64,000 nt of DNA from Paracoccaceae bacterium (GTDB lineage: Bacteria; Pseudomonadota; Alphaproteobacteria; Rhodobacterales; Rhodobacteraceae): the NCBI GenBank assembly GCA_022823605.1, contig JAJEHS010000006.1, positions 124,001 to 188,000 of the forward strand, read 5' to 3'. The notes below the pieces were generated by a model. The model worked only from the letters and a program-made list of their open reading frames with translations, was not told where the DNA came from and did no database searches. The position numbers and the translations under genes were made by a program. Shown piece after piece: positions 1 through 8,730 of this stretch. Within the stretch, counting starts at the first letter, position 1. The number at the start of each line of letters is the position of its first letter.

Positions 1-251
1 TTTTGAATGACAAGTTTTTTGGCTTTATAATCAGCAGGAAAATCAATTTTTATGAAATCATTTTCAGATAATTTTTGAAAATCATCCGATTGGAGATATC
101 TATCCATTTGTGGAAAATCTGCCTTGTTAATCAGTTCACAAATTTCTCCCTCTCGTGAAGCTAAAATAACAATCACATCCTCAAACGAGGACATTTGTTG
201 CAGGGTTTCAGGGTTTAAATCTGAAAAATCAATTGGAATAGGATTCTCCAT
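1..251 (-). CDS. pepA: Leucyl aminopeptidase (M17, PepA-like), N-terminal fragment
   Basis: An open frame starts with ATG at 251 and runs leftward without a stop to the window edge, giving about 83 residues. The fragment has the look of the non-catalytic N-terminal domain of M17 leucyl aminopeptidases: a short strand pattern, then an acidic stretch and a FPADYKAKKLVI segment that resembles the LPAGLKAKRLLLVG strand of the family. The metal-binding catalytic domain would lie outside the window. It is divergent from lptF, the arrangement known for pepA and lptFG in many proteobacteria, and this context carries much of the call. The sequence match alone is weak. Confidence 0.55.
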   Translation of the reverse strand, partial: MENPIPIDFSDLNPETLQQMSSFEDVIVILASREGEICELINKADFPQMDRYLQSDDFQKLSENDFIKIDFPADYKAKKLVIQ

Positions 252-356
252 CAGTACCTCAAAAATATATCAAGTTTTGTCATTAAATGGTTTCCTGTTG
301 GCTTTTCGCAGGTCATCATCTTATTTATTCCCTTTAAATTAAAATTAATTCGTTCA
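252..356. promoter_or_regulatory. Divergent promoter region pepA-like / lptF
   Basis: This 105-base AT-rich spacer separates two divergent start codons (ATG at 251 on minus, ATG at 357 on plus) and must hold both promoters. No clear operator palindrome was seen. Confidence 0.4.
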
Positions 357-1460
357 ATGCCAATAACTTTATTTAGATACACTTACATTCGGCTTTGTAT
401 CGGATTTATTTTTTTTACTGTCATTTTCGCCGGTTTGAATTGGGTCAATCTGCTGGTCAGAAATATTGACCTGCTATTGGCCGAAATCCAATACCCATCC
501 TACCTCCTGCAACATATGATTTTGGTTTTTGTTGTTGCCCTTGACCGGGTCATACCAATCTCGGCCTTTCTTGCAACGGTATACGTTGTCATAAAAATGC
601 GTAACAATCATGAATTTACAATTCAACAATCAATGGGGCTTGGTAAACTGGGTATATCATTCCCGATCATAGCTTTTGCCATGACAGTTGGATTGATTGA
701 GTTTACGCTGAAATTCGAATTTCGTCCTCATAGCGATAACAAAATTGTTGAATTGATCTCTGAACTTGAATGGACATTGGACGAATACAGAATCAAACCC
801 GGCAGATTTCTGGATTTTCAGGACGGTCGCACCATTATCACCGAGGGGGTAGGTGAAGATGGGGAATTGAATAATCTGGTCATTCACTTTGAATCCGAGG
901 GGAATGAAAATGCCAGGTTATGGGTTACTGCGAAAACGGGTGAAATCAATTATTCACCGGATGAGAAGGAATTTGTACTTTCGGATGGACAGGTATTGTC
1001 ACAAGTACAGATGGAAAAAGAAGATGAAACATTGGTCGTTATTAAATTCAGGGAATCACTTACTTTCACTGAGGAAAGAATAACCAAGGCATTTAACAAG
1101 AAATTAAGTACAACTGGCATAATAGATAGGATTACAAGCGAGGAAGGATTGAGTACCTGGCTGAAACTGGATATCCATGAAAGGATCAACAGGGTATTCT
1201 TTTCACTCTTTACCGTATTGTGCGGGGGGATTGTCCTTATTCTTGGTTACAAGAACAATTGGAATGGTTTGATGACAATTTTTATAGCTTCATCTTTGGT
1301 ATTGGGGAGCTATGTCTTAGGGAAGCAACTGGAATCTACCGTACAACTTACCCAATCATTTCCACAAATTCAGTATATTTCTACAATTCCCATGATTCTT
1401 TTTTTTCTTGGTTGGGCTATAATTGAATGGGAGAAAAAAACCGACCCTTTGTTAGAATGA
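357..1460 (+). CDS. lptF: LPS export permease LptF (YjgP/YjgQ family)
   Basis: LptF is one of the two inner-membrane subunits of the LptB2FG ABC transporter that extracts LPS from the inner membrane toward the Lpt bridge. The 367-residue length is normal for the family. Three hydrophobic helices lie in the first ~125 residues, a soluble beta-rich periplasmic domain spans ~125-270, and three helices follow at ~276-360, which is the family topology. It is followed after 52 bases by lptG on the same strand and then by lptD, so inner- and outer-membrane parts of one machine sit together. LptF rather than LptG is assigned from first position and length. Confidence 0.88.
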   Translation: MPITLFRYTYIRLCIGFIFFTVIFAGLNWVNLLVRNIDLLLAEIQYPSYLLQHMILVFVVALDRVIPISAFLATVYVVIKMRNNHEFTIQQSMGLGKLGISFPIIAFAMTVGLIEFTLKFEFRPHSDNKIVELISELEWTLDEYRIKPGRFLDFQDGRTIITEGVGEDGELNNLVIHFESEGNENARLWVTAKTGEINYSPDEKEFVLSDGQVLSQVQMEKEDETLVVIKFRESLTFTEERITKAFNKKLSTTGIIDRITSEEGLSTWLKLDIHERINRVFFSLFTVLCGGIVLILGYKNNWNGLMTIFIASSLVLGSYVLGKQLESTVQLTQSFPQIQYISTIPMILFFLGWAIIEWEKKTDPLLE

Positions 1461-1512
1461 TACTTTCGGTTAGAAAAAATTCACTTTTACCTGCAGCCAG
1501 GAAATATTATCC

Positions 1513-2847
1513 GTGACCATACAGTGGTATATAACCAAAAAGTTCATTAGATCGCTATTGATTGTTCTGATAGTTTTCTTTTGCTTGGGTTATATCCAGG
1601 AATTGGCAACCGGTACAGTTGCATCCGTAGGAAGTGAGGGCTCCCTCTCGGGGAAAAAATTATTTCTTGTTCTCCTTTTTGTACCCCAATTCATTTTTGA
1701 AAACCTGCCTATGGTTTTCCTTCTGTCAGCTCTTCACTTTTGTATATTTTTGCTCAGAAGCAGGGAATATTTGGCAATTGTTACCTTTGGCAAAAAAGGT
1801 CAAAACGTAACCCGTCTAGTCATGGCATTGTCATTTGTTTTGGGCTTGTTGTGCCTCACCCTCCTTAATCCCCTCGTTGCCTGGACCAATATTGAATCAC
1901 GACAGTTGCTTACTGCTACAAATGAGGATGCAAGGGTTGAAATTAATCAGGACAAGTTTTGGTTTCAGGTCGAAATTGCGGAAAAGGACGCCATCATCAG
2001 GGCAGCACGACTTGATGCCGGTCAGGAAAATCAGATCCATCTTGATGATGTTGAAATATTGGTCAAGAATACTGAAGGTTCTCCAGTGGAAAATTATTGC
2101 AAGGCCTCGGAAATCCATGTTCATGACCTTTATCTCGAAATTTTTCCGGAGGAACAATGTGATTTGGACACTGAACTTGTCAGAGCCACGGATATTGGTG
2201 AAAATGCCCTAAGGGTATTGATAAAAACTGATATTTCACCAGAGGATTTTGTGGCTCTAATCCCCCTGGAGCAGACAAACGTATGGACGAGTTTCAAAAT
2301 ATCAAAAACTCTGGAAAAACTCGGGCTTTTGGCAAGTGCCCATGAACAAAATGTTTACTTTGTCTCCCTGATTGCCCTACCCTTTTTACTTGCTTTCATG
2401 GTTGGAATTGGTGTCGGAATTCTTCCCTTTTTTGAATTGAATGGACTTTATGTAGGTGCATTTATGATTTTTCTTTTCGGGCTTGGGATTTTCTTTTTGG
2501 ACAAGGTCATTTATTCCTTTGTCGTAAACCAGAATTTTCCTTCCCTCATTGCATCCCTGTTTTTTCCAGTTCCGATATTGATGGCACTTTGTGTCTTTGT
2601 TGGCATAACCACCTTTCCAAATTTTCAATTACCCAAGTTTGATCGAAAATTCTTGCCATTCATTGTGATGTTTGCAGCCATCTTTCTGTTTAACTTTGTT
2701 GTGAATTACTTTGTCATTCGCCAATTTTTGACATCTGAATATGCAGCTCTCAATTTCTCACTGATTTCATCTCTTTTGCTCTTTGTTTTGATGCCGTATT
2801 TCGAAAAACAGGGAAATAATATTTACAATCTGAAAATCTTACCTTAG
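1513..2847 (+). CDS. lptG: LPS export permease LptG with extra C-terminal membrane helices
   Basis: This is the second permease subunit of the LPS exporter. The start is GTG at 1513, giving MTIQWYITKK. Helices lie near residues 9-28, 48-80 and 100-125, a periplasmic jellyroll spans ~126-275, and three more helices end near residue 375, which is the usual end of the family (~360 residues). This protein continues to 444 residues with two further hydrophobic segments near 385-405 and 415-435. The extension is in frame, so it is not a run-through from another gene. Partner genes are lptF upstream and lptD downstream. Confidence 0.87.
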   Translation: MTIQWYITKKFIRSLLIVLIVFFCLGYIQELATGTVASVGSEGSLSGKKLFLVLLFVPQFIFENLPMVFLLSALHFCIFLLRSREYLAIVTFGKKGQNVTRLVMALSFVLGLLCLTLLNPLVAWTNIESRQLLTATNEDARVEINQDKFWFQVEIAEKDAIIRAARLDAGQENQIHLDDVEILVKNTEGSPVENYCKASEIHVHDLYLEIFPEEQCDLDTELVRATDIGENALRVLIKTDISPEDFVALIPLEQTNVWTSFKISKTLEKLGLLASAHEQNVYFVSLIALPFLLAFMVGIGVGILPFFELNGLYVGAFMIFLFGLGIFFLDKVIYSFVVNQNFPSLIASLFFPVPILMALCVFVGITTFPNFQLPKFDRKFLPFIVMFAAIFLFNFVVNYFVIRQFLTSEYAALNFSLISSLLLFVLMPYFEKQGNNIYNLKILP

Positions 2848-2857
2848 TTAGTCATTT

Positions 2858-2878
2858 CCTGTTTGAGGTTTAAACAGG
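2858..2878 (+). other. Short hairpin after lptG
   Basis: CCTGTTT (2858-2864) and AAACAGG (2872-2878) form a 7-bp stem with a 7-base loop just after the lptG stop. There is no strong T-run after it, so it may be an mRNA-end stabiliser or a weak terminator rather than a classical intrinsic terminator. Confidence 0.35.
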
Positions 2879-2927
2879 TGTTAATAATGATTGTCAACAA
2901 AATTCGGAAGCTGGATTTTTCTGATGT

Positions 2928-3038
2928 ATGAGTCCATTGGAAAATAAACGATTCGGGTTGGTTCATGTGCAAAATTTCTATATCGTGCCAACTCGCACTA
3001 CTGATAACTGTCAGCATTTGTTAAAAGAATATTTGTGA
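2928..3038 (+). CDS. Possible 36-codon leader ORF overlapping the lptD start
   Basis: ATG at 2928 opens a 36-codon frame (MSPLENKRFGLVHVQ...) whose TGA stop at 3036-3038 overlaps the GTG start of lptD at 3035-3037. The overlap would allow translational coupling, and lptD itself lacks a clear Shine-Dalgarno sequence. The peptide matches nothing I recognise and its own ribosome site is weak, so it could be a chance ORF. Confidence 0.25.
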   Translation: MSPLENKRFGLVHVQNFYIVPTRTTDNCQHLLKEYL

Positions 3039-5146
3039 TTATTCGTTGTCTTGTTAAAAACATCTTGATTGCGTCCATGATTTTCTATTGGACGATCAAT
3101 CCGGGTCAGTCACAGGAAGAACCAAAAGTAAACCTGATTGCTGATGAAATCATCCTTTACCGAGATGGTCATTTTTTGGCTGACGGGAATGTTAAGATAT
3201 CAACCGAAAATATTCTGCTACAGGCAACCAAGGTTGAATTTGATACCAAGACTTATAAATTTCATGGCCCTCTTTACATTTCAGATACTTCTGGAACCAA
3301 GGCAGTATCAGATTTTGCTTCGCTTTCCAGTGAGGATCAAAGTGGTATAATCGAAGGGTTGGGAATTCTTTACCGCAACAGGCTGCAGATTACATCAGGA
3401 ACAGCGAAAAGATCCAACGGCAGTTTGGTTTTTTTCAATAATTTGATTACAACATGCGAGGTTTGTACGGCAGGAGAAAAACCCCTTTGGTATTTCCAAG
3501 CTGAATCGATGACAGTTAAGGAAGATAGTGGCAGAATCCATCTCAAGAATGTCAGTTTCAAGATTTGGGATGTTCCCATTATGTATTTGCCATGGTTCTC
3601 CCTGGGTATCCCAACATCTGGCAGACAAAGCGGTTTTTTAGTTCCCGAGGTTAAATATTCGAGTGATGTGGGTATTGAGGTCAAGGTACCATACTATCAG
3701 GTTCTTAACGATCAATCCGATATTACACTTTCGTTTGGCCGTACCCCCCAGAAAGAAGCAGGATTTAATTTGGAGTTTCGCAATAATTCGAAATCGGGCT
3801 GGGTCCACTTTGAAGGAGCATATCCGTTCAGGGAAGAAAATGACCTTGGACTGTTTCAAAAGGATCTGGTACTGAAAGGTGTCCAAAAGCCTGATGAAAC
3901 CTCTCAAATCAGTTTCCTGGTAACTGATACCAGTTCGGAAAACACTTCCTATCCAGTTGGCTTGTTTCCTGAAAAAAACAAGTTGGTTTTTCTGGAGGCC
4001 ACCAAAACATTGCCAATCGGGGAATTGAAGTTTAGAACCATTGATATTAGCCCTCTTAATCCAGCTGAAAACAAGAACAATCTGGAAAGGATTGTCAGTT
4101 TGGGATTGGAAACCAGGGATCTTTTGCCCAATGCAAGACCCAGACTTACCTTTGATCTAGAATTCAATTCCACATTACAGAAGACTCACTCTGCTTCTGA
4201 GCCTCCTCCGAAACTGTATGATTTCAAAAACGCATCTTTGTTGGGCAAATATTCAGACACCAGAATTTTTGGTGGAGGATTTAAAAGTTCAACAACGGTT
4301 TTCCTGCATGGTGAAAGGTATGATCATGATTCGCCGGCGGAAAAAAAGTATGTGAACTATGGTCGGACCATGATTGTAAATAACCTGTCATTTCCCCTAG
4401 CCCGGTCCGGAAGCTCAGGATATCAGACAATTACCCCATTCATACAAACGGTTTATTCTCAGGATAACGGTGCTGAACTGCCTGAAAGACCCAAGGCAAA
4501 ACAGGTAATTGACCGTAGCAAATTCTTATCCAACCAGCAGGATATCGCAGAATCATTTGTAAGGGATGGTCGAGAAGTAAGTTTGGGATTGAAATATTAT
4601 ACTTCTTTCCAGGACAACCAACTCGATTTGATATTTGGGAAAACCATAATGGATGCCGAGAAGGATCCTGAATATGTTCATGCTGGAAACAAGGAAACAC
4701 ATTATTTTGCCGAAAGTATTCTGGAGTTGGGGGAACATGTTGAGGTAAGTTCGCTGTTTGTAGGTGATAATGATTTAAGAGTGGTCAGTAATTATTCACG
4801 ACTGTCAATCACAAATGATGATTATCAAGCGGAAATTTCCTATGGATGGATCAGGGACGAGGTGAGTGATAATGCGAAATCCGAGTCTGCCAATGCCAAA
4901 CTCAGCATGCCACTCTCAGATCAATGGTCTGGATATACCAATGTTGAATATGACTTTCGGGGAGAGTCCAAAAGAGACTTGGAAATCGGGGCAATTTACC
5001 ACCACCAATGCCTGTTATTTGAAATATCCGCTGAAAGGACCTACAAGACATCGACAACAGCACTCTCAAATCCTGATTATTCAATCGGAATTTCTTTGAT
5101 AGGATTTACTTCAGCAAGTACTTTATCTACAAAAAAATGTAATTAA
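3035..5146 (+). CDS. lptD: LPS-assembly outer membrane protein LptD
   Basis: LptD is the outer-membrane beta-barrel that inserts LPS into the outer leaflet. The GTG start at 3035 is chosen because it gives a full signal peptide (basic IIRCLVK, hydrophobic core, GQSQ near residue 25); the next ATG would cut into it. An OstA/LptA-like beta-jellyroll covers ~30-150 (motifs such as DGNVKI and AKRSNG), followed by the LptD barrel domain with the typical MYLPWFSLGIPTSGRQSGFLVPE segment near 185-210. At 703 residues it is of normal alphaproteobacterial size. surA follows after 11 bases. Confidence 0.92.
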   Translation: MIIRCLVKNILIASMIFYWTINPGQSQEEPKVNLIADEIILYRDGHFLADGNVKISTENILLQATKVEFDTKTYKFHGPLYISDTSGTKAVSDFASLSSEDQSGIIEGLGILYRNRLQITSGTAKRSNGSLVFFNNLITTCEVCTAGEKPLWYFQAESMTVKEDSGRIHLKNVSFKIWDVPIMYLPWFSLGIPTSGRQSGFLVPEVKYSSDVGIEVKVPYYQVLNDQSDITLSFGRTPQKEAGFNLEFRNNSKSGWVHFEGAYPFREENDLGLFQKDLVLKGVQKPDETSQISFLVTDTSSENTSYPVGLFPEKNKLVFLEATKTLPIGELKFRTIDISPLNPAENKNNLERIVSLGLETRDLLPNARPRLTFDLEFNSTLQKTHSASEPPPKLYDFKNASLLGKYSDTRIFGGGFKSSTTVFLHGERYDHDSPAEKKYVNYGRTMIVNNLSFPLARSGSSGYQTITPFIQTVYSQDNGAELPERPKAKQVIDRSKFLSNQQDIAESFVRDGREVSLGLKYYTSFQDNQLDLIFGKTIMDAEKDPEYVHAGNKETHYFAESILELGEHVEVSSLFVGDNDLRVVSNYSRLSITNDDYQAEISYGWIRDEVSDNAKSESANAKLSMPLSDQWSGYTNVEYDFRGESKRDLEIGAIYHHQCLLFEISAERTYKTSTTALSNPDYSIGISLIGFTSASTLSTKKCN

Positions 5147-5157
5147 ATCAGTATATT

Positions 5158-6369
5158 ATGACAACCAGACTTTTCACCTTTGTAATTCTTCTTATCGTCT
5201 TTGTTGCTAAACTCAATTTTGCTTACGGACAGACCAACCTTTTTGCTACCGCCTTAACGGTTAATGGAGCAGCTGTCAGCAATTATGAAATTGACCAGAA
5301 AGTACGTTATCTGCGTTTTTTGGGCGAAGGGGGAAACATAAAAAGTAAAGCTGAAGAGGAACTGATAAAAGAAAAAATCTACATACAGGAAACAGAGCGG
5401 GTAGGAATTGATCTTACTCCAAAACAAATACACACTGCAGCTACGGATTTTGCAGAAAGCAGAAACAATTCACTCAACGGACTCCTGAATCAACTTGGAC
5501 GTTCTGGGGTTAACAAGGAATCATTCTTTGGTTACATCGAAGCTCAATTGGCCTGGACCGAGTTTGCCAGATCTGTTTTCGGTCCCACCATCAGAGATTT
5601 GCCGGTCCCGGATGTAGATGAAAAACTTTTGCTTGAGTATCGGACCACAACAAATTTGGTCAATCTGCTCGAGATTGTTATTGTCATTGATGAAAACAAT
5701 CCCGATCAGGCCGAGCAGATAGCCCAGGAAATTTATCGAAGTATTCGAACCCCGGAAGATTTTTCGCTTACTGCAAGGAATTATTCAGCCTCCTCGACAA
5801 GAAATGAAGGGGGCGCAGTTGGGTGGTTGAACATTGACAATGTCAACAGTTCATTCAGGAATGTTATAAACAGAACTGCCTCCGGCAGGGTCTCCGAACC
5901 TGTCAGGGTTGATAATCTTTACTATGTATTTTTCGTTTTGGGAAAAAGAACAGAATCCTCCTCTGTCAACTTCGTTTCGATTGATTATGCGACCTTGAGG
6001 GTTGATGGTCTTGGGGCTGATCAGGTTTCAAGTCTTCAAGGCACAGTTGCCAATCGTAGTCAAAACTGTGAAGATTTCTCTGAATTTTCCACTCAGTTCA
6101 ATGCTGAAAATTTTGTCAGACAAACGGTGGAAAGGGCCAATTTGGGAGCATTTGCCGATCCCTTGTCAGAGCTGGATAATAATGAGGTATCCAGGGTAGA
6201 ACTAGATGATGGATCAAGTTATCTTGTAATGTTGTGCAAGCGTAATCTGGTGGTTGATGAGGAAGTTCGTGAACGGATATTGAATAACCTGAGAAACAGG
6301 AAGTTAGATGATTTGTCCAGAAACCACTATTCCAAGCTCAGGGCGGCTGCTATTGTCAGAAGGAAATAG
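5158..6369 (+). CDS. surA: Periplasmic chaperone / peptidyl-prolyl isomerase SurA
   Basis: SurA escorts unfolded outer-membrane proteins, LptD among them, across the periplasm. A signal peptide is visible (hydrophobic residues 4-20, then FAYGQT). The SurA N-terminal chaperone domain follows to about residue 165. One parvulin (PpiC) domain spans ~168-275, with the NEGGAVGWLNIDN signature of the family. E. coli SurA has two parvulin domains; a single one is common in alphaproteobacteria. Placement between lptD and pdxA-rsmA is a conserved gene order. Confidence 0.88.
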   Translation: MTTRLFTFVILLIVFVAKLNFAYGQTNLFATALTVNGAAVSNYEIDQKVRYLRFLGEGGNIKSKAEEELIKEKIYIQETERVGIDLTPKQIHTAATDFAESRNNSLNGLLNQLGRSGVNKESFFGYIEAQLAWTEFARSVFGPTIRDLPVPDVDEKLLLEYRTTTNLVNLLEIVIVIDENNPDQAEQIAQEIYRSIRTPEDFSLTARNYSASSTRNEGGAVGWLNIDNVNSSFRNVINRTASGRVSEPVRVDNLYYVFFVLGKRTESSSVNFVSIDYATLRVDGLGADQVSSLQGTVANRSQNCEDFSEFSTQFNAENFVRQTVERANLGAFADPLSELDNNEVSRVELDDGSSYLVMLCKRNLVVDEEVRERILNNLRNRKLDDLSRNHYSKLRAAAIVRRK

Positions 6370-7372
6370 TTCCGTAATTGCCTTAACTTCGGGTGAACCT
6401 TCAGGTGTTGGGTTAGAACTTGCCTTCAAGGCTTGGCAAAAACTGAAAGGGTCTCACCCTTTTTTCCTCATTGCCGACCGCAGCCACGTAAATTCTCTGG
6501 AACAAACCTGTCCGGTTATCGAAATACAATCACCTGAGAACTGTCTGGGAGTTTGTGAGCACGCACTTCCCTTCCTGCACTATCAGTTCCCTACCTCAAG
6601 CATACCAGGTCATTACAATCCGGAAAATGCTCCAGGTATTGTTGGATCAATCGAGACCGCCGTACAATTTGCCCTGGATAAAAGAATTGCCGGAATATGC
6701 ACTAATCCAATCACCAAGGAGGTATTCAACCATGCGGGCAGGAAGAATTATTCCGGGCATACTGAATTCATCGCACATCTTTGTGGGGAAGATTGTCCAG
6801 TAATGATGCTGGCTGGTAGGAAGTTGAGGGTTGTTCCGTTGACTAGGCATATACCACTCAGGTCGGTACATCAAGGTATTTCCAAGAAACTCCTAAAGCA
6901 AACCCTTGAAATAAGCCTGCAATCATTGCGTAAGGATTTTGGCCTCCAGCATCCCAGAATAGCAGTTTCAGGATTGAACCCCCATGCAGGTGAAGGAGGT
7001 TTGCTGGGTCTTGAGGAAAAAGAAATCATAGAACCGGTAATCAGGGATTTCCAAATCAAGGGGGAAAATGTTCAGGGTCCCTTTTCGGCAGATACCATGT
7101 TCCACAAGAAATTTAGAAAGACCTATGATCTGGCAGTATCAATGTATCATGATCAAGCTTTGATCCCAGTCAAGACACTGGACTTCTACAAGTCAGTGAA
7201 TGTAACGCTCGGATTGCCAATTGTACGTACTTCCCCAGACCATGGTACAGCCTTTGACATGGCACGAAAGGGCAAGGCTAGGGCTGATAGTTTGATAGAA
7301 GCAATCAAACTTGCCAGTACAATCCAAAGAAACAGAATAAAGAATGCTAGATCCCCTTCCCCCACTTCGTGA
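6308..7372 (+). CDS. pdxA: 4-hydroxythreonine-4-phosphate dehydrogenase PdxA
   Basis: PdxA oxidises 4-phosphohydroxy-L-threonine in the DXP-dependent pyridoxal phosphate pathway. Recognised by LTSGEPSGVGLE near the N-terminus, the GHTEFIAHLCG zinc-site region and SMYHDQALIPVKTL near residue 280. The ATG at 6308 has an AGGAAG ribosome site but overlaps surA by 62 bases. A TTG at 6353 would trim 15 residues, overlap surA by 17 bases and sit nearer the usual family start. The two starts are not resolved. The 3' end overlaps rsmA by 29 bases. Confidence 0.9.
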   Translation: MICPETTIPSSGRLLLSEGNSSVIALTSGEPSGVGLELAFKAWQKLKGSHPFFLIADRSHVNSLEQTCPVIEIQSPENCLGVCEHALPFLHYQFPTSSIPGHYNPENAPGIVGSIETAVQFALDKRIAGICTNPITKEVFNHAGRKNYSGHTEFIAHLCGEDCPVMMLAGRKLRVVPLTRHIPLRSVHQGISKKLLKQTLEISLQSLRKDFGLQHPRIAVSGLNPHAGEGGLLGLEEKEIIEPVIRDFQIKGENVQGPFSADTMFHKKFRKTYDLAVSMYHDQALIPVKTLDFYKSVNVTLGLPIVRTSPDHGTAFDMARKGKARADSLIEAIKLASTIQRNRIKNARSPSPTS

Positions 7373-8204
7373 GGTCATCAAGGAATTTGGACTTTCTGCA
7401 AATAAAGCCCTTGGTCAAAACTATTTGCTGGATTTGAACCTCACCGGCAAAATTGCTGCGCTGGCCGGGGATTTGGCTGGTACAACAGTCATTGAGATAG
7501 GACCGGGTCCGGGGGGATTGACCAGAAGTTTGCTTGCTAGAAACCCTTCTAAAGTCATTTCCATTGAAATAGATTCTCGATTTGCCCCGGCACTGGAACA
7601 GATCAGGAATACCTATCCTGATAGTTTTGAGTATCATTGCATGGATGGTTTGAAATTCGATTATTCAACACTGCCCAACATCCCGCTCAAGATCGTGGCC
7701 AATTTACCGTATAATTCGGCTACCAAATTTCTGGTAGACTGGTTGTTAACTGAACAGTGGCCGCCCTTCTGGTCAGGGATTACCCTACTGTTGCAAAAGG
7801 AGGTGGGAGAGAGAATAGTTGCCCAGGCCAATTCTAGAATCTATGGGCGTTTATCCATACTATCCCAACTCCGTTCGGATGCCAGGATTCTGATGAATAT
7901 TCCTGCCCAAGCCTTTACCCCGGTACCGAAGATTGATTCGGTTGTGGTTCAAATCCTGCCGAAACAATCCCTGCTTCCACAAGATGCGATACCCCTCTTC
8001 GAAAAGGTCGTGGCAATGGCCTTCAATCAAAGACGAAAGATGATCAAATCGAGTTTAAGACAATTGACAGGTAATATCGTCGACTGTCTGCTGGAGGCAG
8101 AAATCGATCCCAACAGCAGACCCGAACAAATTCACGTTTCAAAGTACATCGAATTTGTTTCGGTTATCCAATCTCAGGTTAAGGACCTGGACTTGAAGAA
8201 TTAA
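7344..8204 (+). CDS. rsmA: 16S rRNA dimethyladenosine transferase RsmA (KsgA)
   Basis: RsmA dimethylates two adjacent adenosines at the 3' end of 16S rRNA during 30S maturation, using SAM. The SAM site EIGPGPGGLT is at residues 51-60 and the catalytic NLPY motif at 120-123. A C-terminal helical domain contains FNQRRKMIKSSLRQL. Length (286) is normal. It is the last gene of the lptF-to-rsmA run. Its stop overlaps by four bases the stop of the convergent DUF4167 gene, so no separate terminator fits between them. Confidence 0.95.
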   Translation: MLDPLPPLREVIKEFGLSANKALGQNYLLDLNLTGKIAALAGDLAGTTVIEIGPGPGGLTRSLLARNPSKVISIEIDSRFAPALEQIRNTYPDSFEYHCMDGLKFDYSTLPNIPLKIVANLPYNSATKFLVDWLLTEQWPPFWSGITLLLQKEVGERIVAQANSRIYGRLSILSQLRSDARILMNIPAQAFTPVPKIDSVVVQILPKQSLLPQDAIPLFEKVVAMAFNQRRKMIKSSLRQLTGNIVDCLLEAEIDPNSRPEQIHVSKYIEFVSVIQSQVKDLDLKN

Positions 8205-8566
8205 TTGATTGAAACTTGTTGTGAAGCATCCACTTGGGGTTCTGCTTCCTTCTTTTCCTTGTTTAGATTTTTCTTGCCGTTTACCATACGGTGAACATTA
8301 TGGGATGACCGTTGTATTTCAAATTCCTTCTGGGATTCAAGCAGACGAATGTAATGTTCTGCATGTTGCGTGAAGTTTTCTGCTACAATTCGGTCACCAC
8401 CTAGCAAGGCATCCCTGGCGTGGGCCTGATACTTTTCAATAATTTGAAGTGAGTTTCCTCTGACTTTTCCGTCAGGACCAGAACTCTCAAATACCCTGTT
8501 GGTACCGTTGCCGGTGTTCCCCTTGCGCCCTTTTCCCCGGGGCCGGGAACCTCTAGAATTTCGCAT
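8201..8566 (-). CDS. DUF4167 domain protein
   Basis: Recognised by the alphaproteobacterial DUF4167 core: a basic N-terminus rich in R, G and K, then FESSGPDGKVRGNSLQIIEKY and ENFTQHAEHYIRLL. The function of the family is not established; the basic start suggests nucleic acid or ribosome contact (inference). At 121 residues it is short, since many homologues carry long low-complexity tails; here the tail is only ~35 charged residues. It lies beside prmC-prfA, its usual neighbours. The strong AGGAGG at 8582-8587 is 15 bases from this ATG but only 5 from another ATG at 8576 (see findings). Confidence 0.85.
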   Translation of the reverse strand: MRNSRGSRPRGKGRKGNTGNGTNRVFESSGPDGKVRGNSLQIIEKYQAHARDALLGGDRIVAENFTQHAEHYIRLLESQKEFEIQRSSHNVHRMVNGKKNLNKEKKEAEPQVDASQQVSIN

Positions 8567-8587
8567 CTTTACCCATTTCGTCCTCCT
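8553..8587 (-). promoter_or_regulatory. Strong Shine-Dalgarno with seven-codon out-of-frame leader before DUF4167
   Basis: Read on the minus strand, AGGAGGA (8587-8581) is followed by ATG at 8576, which opens MGKDAKF and a TAG stop at 8555-8553. The DUF4167 start (8566) lies inside this mini-ORF in another frame. Translation of the leader could regulate or reinitiate into the DUF4167 gene. Confidence 0.35.
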
Positions 8588-8730
8588 AAACCTGTTAAAC
8601 CATTATCGTGTTGATTTCACTTCATCATCAGGTGCCTTACCCTTTCAGGATGGGTAACCGATATTGCAATGAAGCAAGTATTTTACTTTCTGTTTCTAAT
8701 TGAGTTTTGTTTTGACCACTTTGTTTTGAT

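Noticed and set aside
124-342. 72-codon open frame on plus at the left edge
   Set aside because: It is antisense to the PepA-like N-terminal frame and has no ribosome site or recognisable product.
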